Shown here piece by piece: positions 54,039 through 62,073 of a stretch of 64,000 nt of DNA. The stretch spans positions 58,718-122,717 of the forward strand of contig NZ_JAHKRT010000010.1 in NCBI RefSeq assembly GCF_018863195.1, given 5' to 3'. A program made the position numbers and the translations under genes. Origin of the DNA: Sphingomonas quercus (GTDB taxonomy: Bacteria > Pseudomonadota > Alphaproteobacteria > Sphingomonadales > Sphingomonadaceae). The notes under the pieces are model-generated. The model was given only the letters and a program-made list of their open reading frames with translations. It was not told the origin of the DNA and did not search any database. Position 1 is the first letter of the stretch. Each line of letters starts with the position of its first letter.

Positions 54039-56377
54039 ACCTCCAGATTGGGCCCGCGCAAGCGAAGCTGACGTCCAGGACGCAGTTCCACCGTACGTTC
54101 GACTGTCCCATGACGCAGCATGCGACGGCCGCCGAGCGCCGGCCGGATCACCACCTCGTCAAGCCTGCCCGACGTCCAGGCGAGATCAACCTCGGCGGCA
54201 CCGCGCACGCGGATGCCGGTGAGCCTGCCTTCCGGCCAGGCCGCGGGCAGCGCCGGCAGCAGGTCGATCAGCGCGCCCCGACTCTGCACCAGCATTTCGG
54301 CCATGGCATTCGCGCCACCGAAATTTCCGTCAATCTGGAACGGCGGATGAGCGTCGAACAGATTGGGGTAAGTGCGGTCGGACGACAGCAGGGCGACCAG
54401 CAGGCGGTGGGCATGATCGCCCTGGCGCAGGCGCGCCCAGACATTCGCGCGCCAGGCGAGCCCCCATCCGGTCGCGGCGTCGCCGCGAAGCTCCAGGGAC
54501 CTGCGGCCAGCAGCCGCAAGCGCCGGCGTTTCATCCAGGTTGATCTGATGGCTGGGAAAGATTCCAAACAGGTGCGAGATGTGCCGATGGTGGACGTCGC
54601 GGGCGGTCAGATCCCAGTCTTCCAGCCACTCCCTGAGCTGTCCGGCAGCGCCGATCCGGTTGGGAACCAGCCGCGCACGGGCGGCGGCGAATTGACGGCA
54701 GAGCTCGACGTCCCGCTTCAGGAGCGTGCCGGCAGCGACGCAGCGGTCGAACAAATCGCGCAGCATCTGCATGTCCATGGTCGGCCCGGCGCAGACGCTG
54801 CCGCCGCGGCCATGGTCGTTCTCCGGAGAAAGGGACGGGTTGGTGACGAGGTACGCCGTGCCCGGCAGCGGCACCAGCGTGTCGAGGAAGAACAGCGCTG
54901 CGTCGCGCATTACCGGCCAGACGCGCTGGAGGAAGCGCCGGTCGCGGCCGTAATCATAATGCTCCCAAAGATGCAGCGCGAGCCAGGCACCGCCGGTCGG
55001 CCACAGCCCCGCGGCGGCGAAGTCGATCGGCGCCGTCGCGCGCCACAGGTCCGTGTTGTGGTGCGCCACCCAGCCGCGGGCGCCATACATGGCCCGCGCG
55101 GTGCGGGCGCCGGTAACCGCCAGCTCCTCGATCATCGCGACGAGCGGCGTCACGCACTCGGCGAGGTTGGTCGGCTCGGCAAGCCAATAGTTCATCTCGG
55201 TGTTGATGTTGATCGTGTACTTCGAGCCCCAGGGCGGTTTGGCGCTGTCGTTCCACATTCCCTGCAGGTTTGCCGGCTGTCCGCCCGGACGCGAGCAGGC
55301 AATCAGCAGATAACGGGCATAGGCAAAATAGAGCGCCGCCAGGGCCGGATCGTCAGCCGGATCGGAGATCGCCACACGCGCGTCGGTGGAGAGCGCGGCA
55401 GCCGGCGTCCGGCCGAGGTCAAGGGCTGCCGATCGGAACAGCGAGCGATGATCGGCGACATGCGTGTCGCGCAACATATCAAACGGCTTCGCCGCCGCCG
55501 CTGCCAGCGTCCGGACCGCCTCGGCGAGCGGATCGCCGCCGACAAGATCGAAACGGCGATAATCGGTGGCGATCCTGATCAGCACCACCAGTTCGTCGGC
55601 GCCACGGACGACGAGCGCGTCGCCCTCGCGCGACACCGTGCCACCCCGCGCCGACAATTTGGCCACCGCGGCGGCGCTCAATCCACCGTCGATGCCCGCG
55701 CTGCCGCCGTTGCGCAACTGCATCGCCAGCATGTCCTCGCCGCCGCCAGCGGCACGCCCCCCACCCGGCAGCTGCCATGCGAGCCGGGCGTGGATCGCGC
55801 CCGGCCGGTCCGCCGCGTGGCGCATCACGATCACGCCATCCGGCGCGCTCGCGAACAGCTGACGCTCATAACGCACGCCGCCGGCAAGGAAGGCCGTGCT
55901 CGCCACCGCCGCGTCAAGGTCGAGCTCGCGGCGATAGGTTTCCGCGTCGTTGTCGTTGATGTTCAGCGCGGTGACCACGAAATTGCCGATGGTCTGGTAC
56001 GGCATCTGGGTGATCGGCTGGGCCATCAGCGTGCGGTTGGCAAGCGCCTCCGCCTCGGCATAGCGACCGGCGAACACCAGCCGGCGCACCTCCGGAAGCG
56101 CCTCGCGCGCGCCTGGGCGGACGGGGTCATAGGGGCGTCCGGCCCACCAGCTGTCCGCGTTGAGCTGGAGCGTTTCGCTGCGGATCCCGCCATGCACCAT
56201 GGCGCCGATACGGCCATTGCCGATCGGCAGCGCCTCCAGCCACATCCGTGCCGGCTGGCGATACCATAGCATCGGCCGTTCGGAGGACCCATTGGCTGCC
56301 GGGGCCTGCGCGCCCTTCAGCCCGGCGGAGACCAGGCCGAGGCCGGCCAGGGCAAGCGTCTCGCGACGGTCCAGCAT
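54035..56377 (-). CDS. Glycoside hydrolase family 95, putative alpha-L-fucosidase/galactosidase
   Basis: A 780-residue exported enzyme. I use the ATG at 56377 (MLDRRETLALAGLGLVSAG, a Tat-like signal); the ATG at 56413 is possible. The N-terminal super-sandwich begins LWYRQPARMWLEALPIGNGR. The (alpha/alpha)6 barrel has KYTININTEMNYWLAEP, where the family catalytic Asn pair and Glu-adjacent residues lie, and HRHISHLFGIFP near the end. GH95 cleaves alpha-1,2-L-fucose or alpha-L-galactose from xyloglucan and pectin side chains. It heads the three-gene glycan operon. No transporter or regulator gene is adjacent. Confidence 0.92.
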   Translation of the reverse strand: MLDRRETLALAGLGLVSAGLKGAQAPAANGSSERPMLWYRQPARMWLEALPIGNGRIGAMVHGGIRSETLQLNADSWWAGRPYDPVRPGAREALPEVRRLVFAGRYAEAEALANRTLMAQPITQMPYQTIGNFVVTALNINDNDAETYRRELDLDAAVASTAFLAGGVRYERQLFASAPDGVIVMRHAADRPGAIHARLAWQLPGGGRAAGGGEDMLAMQLRNGGSAGIDGGLSAAAVAKLSARGGTVSREGDALVVRGADELVVLIRIATDYRRFDLVGGDPLAEAVRTLAAAAAKPFDMLRDTHVADHRSLFRSAALDLGRTPAAALSTDARVAISDPADDPALAALYFAYARYLLIACSRPGGQPANLQGMWNDSAKPPWGSKYTININTEMNYWLAEPTNLAECVTPLVAMIEELAVTGARTARAMYGARGWVAHHNTDLWRATAPIDFAAAGLWPTGGAWLALHLWEHYDYGRDRRFLQRVWPVMRDAALFFLDTLVPLPGTAYLVTNPSLSPENDHGRGGSVCAGPTMDMQMLRDLFDRCVAAGTLLKRDVELCRQFAAARARLVPNRIGAAGQLREWLEDWDLTARDVHHRHISHLFGIFPSHQINLDETPALAAAGRRSLELRGDAATGWGLAWRANVWARLRQGDHAHRLLVALLSSDRTYPNLFDAHPPFQIDGNFGGANAMAEMLVQSRGALIDLLPALPAAWPEGRLTGIRVRGAAEVDLAWTSGRLDEVVIRPALGGRRMLRHGTVERTVELRPGRQLRLRGPNLEV

Positions 56378-56995
56378 TGCGTCAGCCGATTTCCCGAACC
56401 GGATCATGCGCAATCAGGGCCATGGTCTCGGCCCTCTCCGGTTCGCGCTCCGGCGCTGTTCGGTCGATGCGATTGATCCCGGTCATGGCAAGGGCGTCGA
56501 CGGCCTGAAACCGGCCCGTCGGCGGTTCGTCGTCATAGAAGACAGGATCGGTATATGTGCCGCCCGATTGTCGGCGCGCGCGGTTTTCGCGAGCAAAGCG
56601 GCCTCATGGGATGATGTCCCCTCCTGACGGCGACCCTCGCCACGGCCGGCAGGATCGCGATCATATAGGATTATGACGCACGGTCCGGGCGCGCAAGTGC
56701 TCTTTTGTCAGACTATATACGGTGACCGCGTTACGCCTGAGCACTCGTCCACGAGCCTGTAACCGCGACGATACCGACAGCGTACGAGGTGCATGGCTCG
56801 CCTCACCATTATTGTCCCGCTCGCCCCCTGCGTCCCGCATAACCGGGCGGGTGGATGGCGGCGCGCCGCCTCATGTCCCGGGCTCGCAACCGTGACCGCC
56901 CAGCCCCCGCTCAAATTCGACGAACCAGACCCCGCGGCCTCCAATGGGCGGATCGCTGCCATTCCCCCGCGTCAATGAAAGGACCCGCGCGACCG
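56378..56995. other. 618-base divergent intergenic region upstream of GH95
   Basis: No conventional gene. On the minus strand there is a 24-codon frame at 56533-56607 (MRPLCSRKPRAP...) behind AGGAGGGG at good spacing. It is followed by a 34-codon frame at 56382-56486 (MTGINRIDRTA...) that ends 4 bases before the GH95 ATG. A promoter-like TTGCGC-N17-TAATCC lies near 56670-56700. This could be a translated leader for the glycan operon. The remainder, to DoxX, shows nothing clear. Confidence 0.35.
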
Positions 56996-57556
56996 ATGAT
57001 ACCGCTAATCAGAAGGCTCGCCATCTCGCCGCTGCCGATAGCTGCCGGATGGTATGCGATCCCGATCCGCCTCATCGTGGGCTATGGCTTCTTCTCGCAT
57101 GGCTGGGCGAAACTCGCCCGGGGGCCGGACAATTTTGCCGGCATCCTTCATGCGATGGGCATGCCGACGCCGCTCTTTCTGAGCTGGGCGACCGTCGCCG
57201 TGGAGATCATCGGCGGCCTGATGGTCCTGGCCGGCGCGCTGGTGCCGCTGATGACTGTGCCGATGATCGTGGTGTTGCTCGTGGCGATCTTCACCGTTCA
57301 CCTGCCGAACGGTTTCAGCTCGATCAAGCTGATGTCCTATGATGCGGCCGGGGCGCATTTCGGCCAGCCGGGTTACGAGACGGACCTGCTCTACATTGCC
57401 GGCCTGATCGCGCTCTGCATCGGCGGCGCCGGTCCCCTTTCGCTCGATGAGCGTCTCGGAGCGCGGCGGCGCGATGAGGGCAGCAACATCGACCGCTCCC
57501 GCGAGCGTCATCGCGGCGACGCTGACGGCCGATGGAGCGGGCCGGCCGGACGGTAA
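56996..57556 (+). CDS. DoxX family membrane protein
   Basis: 186 residues with four hydrophobic helices: IRLIVGYGFFSHGWAKLARG (the DoxX signature), a helix around VAVEIIGGLMVLAGAL, then VPMIVVLLVAIFTVHLP and LLYIAGLIALCIGGAG. A hydrophilic tail ends it. DoxX proteins are inner-membrane proteins tied to redox or sulfur stress in some bacteria; no partner is adjacent here. The ATG at 56975 is also in frame. A GCCCGC/GCGGGC hairpin at 57559-57581 follows the stop. Confidence 0.85.
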   Translation: MIPLIRRLAISPLPIAAGWYAIPIRLIVGYGFFSHGWAKLARGPDNFAGILHAMGMPTPLFLSWATVAVEIIGGLMVLAGALVPLMTVPMIVVLLVAIFTVHLPNGFSSIKLMSYDAAGAHFGQPGYETDLLYIAGLIALCIGGAGPLSLDERLGARRRDEGSNIDRSRERHRGDADGRWSGPAGR

Positions 57557-57598
57557 CTGCCCGCGCCCCCGTCTGGCGGGCGCCCGAGCAGTCGTCGC

Positions 57599-57802
57599 CT
57601 AGCGATCCAACTCGTCCTGGACCTTGTTGTCGCCGCCCGTCCCGGCTGTGCCGCCGGAAACGCCGGGCGGATCGAGCGGCGAGCGCGGCGCATCCTTCGA
57701 TGGCGCGGCACGGGGAGACCTTGTCTGGGGCGGCGGCAGATCGGCAGGTCCTTCGGCCGGCTCGGCGGTGGATTGGTCGATATTCCCTTGGTCGCGGTTC
57801 AT
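57599..57802 (-). CDS. Small disordered Pro/Gly-rich protein
   Basis: 67 residues starting MNRDQGNIDQSTAEPAEG; rich in Pro, Gly, Asp and Ser, with no hydrophobic segment, so probably unstructured. An AGGAGAG lies at ideal spacing before the ATG at 57802, which is the main support for a real gene. It follows the hybrid kinase on the same strand by 94 bases. No function can be assigned. Confidence 0.6.
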   Translation of the reverse strand: MNRDQGNIDQSTAEPAEGPADLPPPQTRSPRAAPSKDAPRSPLDPPGVSGGTAGTGGDNKVQDELDR

Positions 57803-57896
57803 GGCAGCTCTCCTTGCACGCCCGCGAAACGCGCGACCGACGTCGAGGGTGCCGAAATCCGCCAACGCGCGCAGCGCGATGGCACCGGCGCTCGCG

Positions 57897-60314
57897 TCAC
57901 CCGCCGCATCCGTCCTGCCCCGCCCCATCCGCATGCAGCAGCGAGGCGACCTGACGCGCGAGCTGCTGGCCGGTAACGGGCTTGCGCAACAGGCAGAAGT
58001 CCGCCTCCTCGGCATCGCCTGAGAAAAGCTCCGGTATCTCACCCGCATAGCCGGTGAGCAGGATCGCCCGCAGCGCCGGCTGCTGCTGCTGCGCCGCGCG
58101 GATCAGGGCAAGGCCGTTCATCTCCGGCATCGACAGGTCGGAAACCAGCAGGTCAACCTGCTCACCTGCCCTCATCAGCGCCAATGCCGTCGCGCCGCGC
58201 GACGCCTGAATCACCTCGTAGCCAGCGCCGATCAGGTTCTCGGCAAGCATCTCGCGCACCAGATCATTATCGTCGACCACCATCAATCGGGGCCGCTCGC
58301 CGCGTGGCGGCGGCGCATCCTCGCGAGAAGGGGCCGACGCTGCCTCCATTCGCGCCGCCGGCAGCCACAATGTCACCGTCGTTCCGCGACCCGGCGCGCT
58401 GTCGATGTGCAGCCCGCCGCCGCTCTGCTCGGCAAAGCCGCGCGCCATGGCGAGGCCGAGGCCGGTGCCCTTGCCGGGTTGCTTGGTGGTGAAATAGGGG
58501 TCGGACGCGCGCGCCAGTGTCGCGGCATCCATGCCGTGACCATTGTCGCACACCGCGATCCGCACATAATCGCCGGGCGTGAGCCCGATCGGGTGACCCG
58601 GCCGGCCATTGCGCCCACGCCGCCCGGGAGAGGCGGTGAGGGTCAGCATTCCCGCCCCGTCGAGCGCGTCGCGGGCATTGGCGGCGAGATTGACGAGCAC
58701 CGTCTCCAGCTGGCCCTTGTCGGCGAGCAGGGGCGGTACGCCGGCTGCGACCTCCACCCTGACCTCGATCGCCGAACCGAGCGTCAACGACAGGATCTCG
58801 CGCAGGCTCGCGAGCAGTTGCGCCGGGTCAAGCGCCTCGCCCTGCAACTCCCCGCGCCGGGAAAAGGAGAGCAAACGGCGCGTGATCGAGGCGCCCCGGC
58901 CGATCGCCTCGCCGACCATGGTGGCAAGGTGGCGAACCGCGTCCGGACTGCTCGCCTGCCGCTCGATCAGCGAGCTGGCGCCCTGAATGGCCTGAAGGAT
59001 ATTGTTGAAATCATGGGCGATGCCGCCGGCGAGCTGGCCGAGCGCCTCCATTCGCTGGGCGTGGGCGAGCTGGGTCTGGGTCTCGTGCAGATGGCGGGTG
59101 CGCTCTTCGACCAGATGCTCGAGCTCCAGCCTGCCGCGCGCCAGCAGCTCCTCGTCACGCTTGCGGTCGGTGATGTCGAGCGAGGTGGCGACAAGGCCCG
59201 TCACCCGGCCTAGCGCGTCCAGCAGCGGCGCCTTGGTCGAGAGCCAGACGATCGGCATGCCATCGCGCCAGCCGACTTCCTCCTCGATCTGCTCGGCGAC
59301 GCCGGTCTCCAGCACACGCCGGTCGTTGGCCGCCACCGCCTCCGCCTGCTGCGGGTCGTCGAGAAATTCGGTGATGACCTTGCCGATCAGTGCGGCAGAC
59401 GGCTTTCCCACAACTGCCGCCGTCCCTTGGTTGACGAGGAGCATGCGCCCGTCCCGGTCCTTGGCGCAGACCACGCCGGGCACCGCCTCGACGAAGGTCT
59501 GGAGGAGAGCCATCGCCCGATCGCGCTCGGCCGCGGCGACGCGGTGCTCGGTGATGTCGAAACTGAGGCCGAGCATGCGCGCCGGCCGCCCGTCCGGCCC
59601 GGGGATGGCGCGCCCATAACCACCCAGCCAGCGCACCTCGCCATCCGGCAACGGCACGCGGAACTCGCTCTGGTAGGTGCCGTCGCCTGCCGCCAGCGCA
59701 CCCTCGATCGCGGCCCTGAGCTGCGCGCGATCCTCGGGATGGACCAGTGCCAGCGTCTGCTCGTAATCCGGCTCCCCATCGTTCGGATCAAGGCCGAACA
59801 GCTCGAAGCGCCGCCGGTCCCAGGTCCAGCGATTGGTCGCGAGGTCCCAGCTCCAGGACGCCATCCGGCCGGCGTCGAGTGTCATTCGCAGCCGTTCGTC
59901 GTTCTCGGCGACTATCCCCTGGCGGGTGATGTCGAGGGTGGCACCAAAGATCGACCGTACGCTGCCGCCACCGGGCGCGGCCCCGCCTCTTGTCAGCAGC
60001 CAGCCCGCCGCCCCGCCCGGCCCGGCGCGATATTCGACCTCCTCATGGCCGCCCGCATCCATCCGGGCGAAACTGGCGCGCAACCGCTGCCGATCCTCGT
60101 CATGTACCGCTGCCAGCCATATGTCCCGATCAAGCCGCGCGCCTGGAGCGACGCCCAGCAGCCTGCGCATCCCCTCACCACACCGCACCTCGCCATCCGC
60201 GGCGATCTCGAACAGGTAGACGGCGCCTGCGTCCTGCGCATGGAAAAGGCGCGTCGCCGTCTCCACGGCCTCGGTCGCCGCAATTGGCGACATGCCCGTT
60301 TCCCCGCCCCCCAT
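57897..60314 (-). CDS. PAS-domain hybrid histidine kinase
   Basis: A soluble sensor kinase of about 805 residues. Three PAS domains (about 15-370; PAC ends such as [30 protein letters not shown]) lead by a coiled coil into HisKA with [15 protein letters not shown] (His434), a HATPase with VCDNGHGMD and [14 protein letters not shown], and a full receiver with MVVDDND, Asp726 in [11 protein letters not shown] and LLRKPV. I take the ATG at 60314 after AAGGG; starts at TTG 60356 and ATG 60293 are possible. It has no transmembrane segment and no output regulator beside it. Divergent from the aldehyde oxidoreductase operon. Confidence 0.92.
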   Translation of the reverse strand: MGGGETGMSPIAATEAVETATRLFHAQDAGAVYLFEIAADGEVRCGEGMRRLLGVAPGARLDRDIWLAAVHDEDRQRLRASFARMDAGGHEEVEYRAGPGGAAGWLLTRGGAAPGGGSVRSIFGATLDITRQGIVAENDERLRMTLDAGRMASWSWDLATNRWTWDRRRFELFGLDPNDGEPDYEQTLALVHPEDRAQLRAAIEGALAAGDGTYQSEFRVPLPDGEVRWLGGYGRAIPGPDGRPARMLGLSFDITEHRVAAAERDRAMALLQTFVEAVPGVVCAKDRDGRMLLVNQGTAAVVGKPSAALIGKVITEFLDDPQQAEAVAANDRRVLETGVAEQIEEEVGWRDGMPIVWLSTKAPLLDALGRVTGLVATSLDITDRKRDEELLARGRLELEHLVEERTRHLHETQTQLAHAQRMEALGQLAGGIAHDFNNILQAIQGASSLIERQASSPDAVRHLATMVGEAIGRGASITRRLLSFSRRGELQGEALDPAQLLASLREILSLTLGSAIEVRVEVAAGVPPLLADKGQLETVLVNLAANARDALDGAGMLTLTASPGRRGRNGRPGHPIGLTPGDYVRIAVCDNGHGMDAATLARASDPYFTTKQPGKGTGLGLAMARGFAEQSGGGLHIDSAPGRGTTVTLWLPAARMEAASAPSREDAPPPRGERPRLMVVDDNDLVREMLAENLIGAGYEVIQASRGATALALMRAGEQVDLLVSDLSMPEMNGLALIRAAQQQQPALRAILLTGYAGEIPELFSGDAEEADFCLLRKPVTGQQLARQVASLLHADGAGQDGCGG

Positions 60315-60595
60315 CGCCACACCCTTCATCGCTGCTGATCGATAAACGCTTGGCAAATGAATTGGTTACCAGCGACGGCCGTGGCCCCGGAATTGGCCGA
60401 CATCTGCGAAAACCGGCGCGCCGGTCCGCCCATCGCGGATCGGGGCAGGCCCGCCCGGGCGGCGATCGACATGCAGCATGTGGAAGCATGTTGGCAGGCG
60501 ACGGCGCTGCCGACGCCCGGTTCGCCACGACCGATCAGCGTCGCTGGACCGAACGACGATGTGGGACGTTTGGCGCGAACATGGAAGGAGTTGCC

Positions 60596-61096
60596 ATGCA
60601 GCTATCCGTCAATGGCGAGCGCCGCGACCTCGGCGGCGATCCGCGCACCACGCTGCTCGATTTCCTGCGCCATTCCTGCGGTCTGACCGGCACCAAGAAG
60701 GGCTGCGACCACGGCCAGTGCGGAGCGTGCACGGTGCTCGTCAACGGCATCAGGATCAATTCCTGCCTCACGCTGGCGGTAATGCACGAGGGTGATGAGG
60801 TCACCACCATCGAGGGGCTGGGCACGCCAGCCGACCTGCACCCGCTCCAGGCGGCGTTCGTCGCGCATGACGGTTATCAGTGCGGCTATTGCACGCCCGG
60901 GCAGATCTGCTCGGCCAAGGGGATGATTGACGAGGCGACCAGGGGGTGGGCGAGCTTCGTCTCCGAAGACCTGTCCGCCACGCCCCGCTTGACCCGCGAA
61001 GAGATTGCCGAGCGGATGAGCGGCAATCTCTGCCGCTGCGGCGCCTATCCCAACATCGTCGATGCCATTCTCGAAGTCGTGGAGGGCGCCCGATGA
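60596..61096 (+). CDS. Aldehyde oxidoreductase, [2Fe-2S] subunit (PaoA-like)
   Basis: 166 residues from the ATG at 60596, preceded by AAGGAG at 5 bases. Two [2Fe-2S] clusters are marked: plant-ferredoxin type CDHGQCGACTV with a later Cys, and CGYCTPGQICSAKG with NLCRCGAYPNI. Electron-transfer subunit of the xanthine oxidase family. No clear signal peptide, so location is probably cytoplasmic unless the partner proteins direct it out. Coupled to the FAD subunit (ATGA). Confidence 0.93.
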   Translation: MQLSVNGERRDLGGDPRTTLLDFLRHSCGLTGTKKGCDHGQCGACTVLVNGIRINSCLTLAVMHEGDEVTTIEGLGTPADLHPLQAAFVAHDGYQCGYCTPGQICSAKGMIDEATRGWASFVSEDLSATPRLTREEIAERMSGNLCRCGAYPNIVDAILEVVEGAR

Positions 61097-62073
61097 GGCC
61101 GTTCGACTATCACCGGGCGGGCGGGCTTGCCGGCGCCGTCCGGCTCGTCGCAGACGGGGCGCGGCCGATCGCCGGCGGCACCAACCTGCTCGACCTGATG
61201 AAGCTGGAGATCGAAGCGCCCGCGGCGTTGGTCGACATCAATCGCCTGCCGATCGACCGCATCGAGGAAAGCGGCGACGGCCTGCGCATCGGGGCGCTCG
61301 TCACCAACAGCGATTGCGCAGCCGACCCGCGCATCCGTCGCGACTATCCGCTGCTGGCGCGCGCCATCCTCGCCGGTGCCACTTTCCAGCTGCGCAACAA
61401 GGCGACCACCGGCGGCAATCTCTGCCAGCGCACGCGCTGCTATTATTTCTATAATGTCGACCAGCCATGCAACAAGCGCGCGCCGGGCAGCGGCTGCGGC
61501 GCTATCGGCGGGTTCAATCGCATCCACGCCGTTCTCGGCACCAATCAGCTGTGCATCGCGACCTACCCCGGCGACATGGCGGTGGCGCTGGCGGCCCTCG
61601 GCGCCCGCGTCGAGATCGCCAGCCCCGAAGGCGGCACCCGGATCATCCCCGTGCGCGATTTCCATCGGCTGCCCGGCGAGACGCCCGAGCGGGACAATGT
61701 GCTGGAGCCCGGCGAGCTGATCACCGCCGTCGTCCTGCCGGCGCCGGCCGGAGGAACCCAGCTCTATCGCAAGGTGCGCGACCGCGCCTCCTATGCCTTC
61801 GCGCTGGTGTCGATCGCGGCGGTGGTGCGGATGGACGGCGAGCGCATCGCATCGGCCACCCTGGCCTTTGGCGGGCTTGCCCATAAGCCGTGGCATGATC
61901 CGCGTATCGACGCGGCGCTGGCCGGTCAGCTGCCGTCGGATGATCTGTTCGATCGGGCTGCCGACCTGCTGCTGGAGGATGCGCGGGTCTGGGGCTCGAA
62001 CGACTTCAAGGTTCCACTGGCGCGCCGGACGTTGAGGGCGGTGTTGCGAGAAGCGACGGAGATCGCCGCATGA
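61093..62073 (+). CDS. Aldehyde oxidoreductase, FAD subunit with extra [4Fe-4S] motif (PaoB-like)
   Basis: 326 residues: FAD-binding PIAGGTNLLDLMK, then ATFQLRNKATTGGNLCQRTR, and the CO dehydrogenase flavoprotein C-terminal domain. A cysteine cluster CQRTRC, then PCNKR and SGCGAIGG (Cys about 115-140), matches the additional [4Fe-4S] of E. coli PaoB and distinguishes it from plain xanthine dehydrogenases. Coupled to both neighbours by ATGA. Confidence 0.93.
   Translation: MRPFDYHRAGGLAGAVRLVADGARPIAGGTNLLDLMKLEIEAPAALVDINRLPIDRIEESGDGLRIGALVTNSDCAADPRIRRDYPLLARAILAGATFQLRNKATTGGNLCQRTRCYYFYNVDQPCNKRAPGSGCGAIGGFNRIHAVLGTNQLCIATYPGDMAVALAALGARVEIASPEGGTRIIPVRDFHRLPGETPERDNVLEPGELITAVVLPAPAGGTQLYRKVRDRASYAFALVSIAAVVRMDGERIASATLAFGGLAHKPWHDPRIDAALAGQLPSDDLFDRAADLLLEDARVWGSNDFKVPLARRTLRAVLREATEIAA

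Noticed and set aside
53960..56269. A 769-codon plus-strand frame across GH95
   Set aside because: It is antisense to a complete GH95 with catalytic motifs and shows no domain of its own.
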